From: an uncultured Clostridia bacterium
GTDB taxonomy: Bacteria > Bacillota > Clostridia > Lachnospirales > Lachnospiraceae
DNA length: 10,089 nt
Assembly: GCA_937896665.1 (NCBI GenBank)
Contig: CALBNS010000069.1
Location: 1-10,089, forward strand
Direction: 5' to 3'
Each line of letters begins with the position of its first letter. Position 1 is the stretch's first letter. The translations under genes and the position numbers were made by a program. The notes under the pieces were generated by a model. That model was not told the DNA's origin. It worked only from the letters and a program-made list of their open reading frames with translations, and ran no database searches. Shown piece after piece: positions 10,065 to 10,089 of this stretch.

Positions 10065-10089
10065 TTGGCTGGAAGACAATATCCATTAG
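10065..10089 (+). CDS. fusA: Elongation factor G, first eight codons only
   Basis: The window ends inside this gene. A TTG start is preceded by AGGAGGG (10051-10057) with a 7-nt gap, and the visible product MAGRQYPL matches the start of clostridial EF-G (typically MAGREYPLE, followed by the GTP-binding domain). EF-G is the GTPase that drives ribosomal translocation. Its place after rpsG is the usual str-operon order. The identification rests on eight residues plus context. Confidence 0.85.

Overview
The window is a conserved chromosomal core region from a low-GC, Gram-positive, probably endospore-forming Clostridia member. A Lachnospiraceae-type gut clostridium fits best. The grounds are the AT-rich codon use, the Firmicutes-type S12, the strong AGGAGG-type ribosome binding sites and a protein built from the DNA-binding domain of the sporulation regulator Spo0A. 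The family is inferred from these features; no database search was possible.

Layout, left to right. Positions 1-236 hold no supported gene. They carry a sigma-A-type promoter (84-112) and a leader of about 117 nt. rpoB (237-4082) and rpoC (4097-7807) follow as a tight two-gene unit; the rpoC ribosome binding site overlaps the rpoB stop codon. RpoC ends in an acidic tail with tandem pentapeptide repeats. A strong intrinsic terminator (7812-7840) closes the unit.

Between rpoC and rpsL, where Bacillus subtilis has a small L7Ae-type gene (ybxF), there is instead a pair of divergent small regulators. On the minus strand (7825-8283) is a stand-alone Spo0A C-terminal DNA-binding domain without a receiver domain. 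On the plus strand (8416-8763) is a stand-alone AraC-type DNA-binding domain without a ligand domain. The 132 bp between them contains a perfect 9+7+9 palindrome (8347-8371), a likely operator. The Spo0A-like gene converges on rpoC, and its stop codon lies in the loop of the rpoC terminator.

The str operon follows: a promoter whose -35 box overlaps the AraC-like stop codon, a leader with two small hairpins, rpsL (S12, 8882-9304), an unusually long 268-nt gap, rpsG (S7, GTG start, 9573-10043) and the first codons of fusA (EF-G, TTG start, from 10065). The rpsL-rpsG gap has no gene but can fold into three consecutive stem-loops and contains a 10-nt stretch identical to a conserved part of the 16S rRNA region bound by S7. 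It is a good candidate for an S7 autoregulatory site.

The core genes together supply the two large RNA polymerase subunits, two small-subunit ribosomal proteins and the translocation factor. The least ordinary parts are the regulator pair with its palindrome and the structured rpsL-rpsG spacer.
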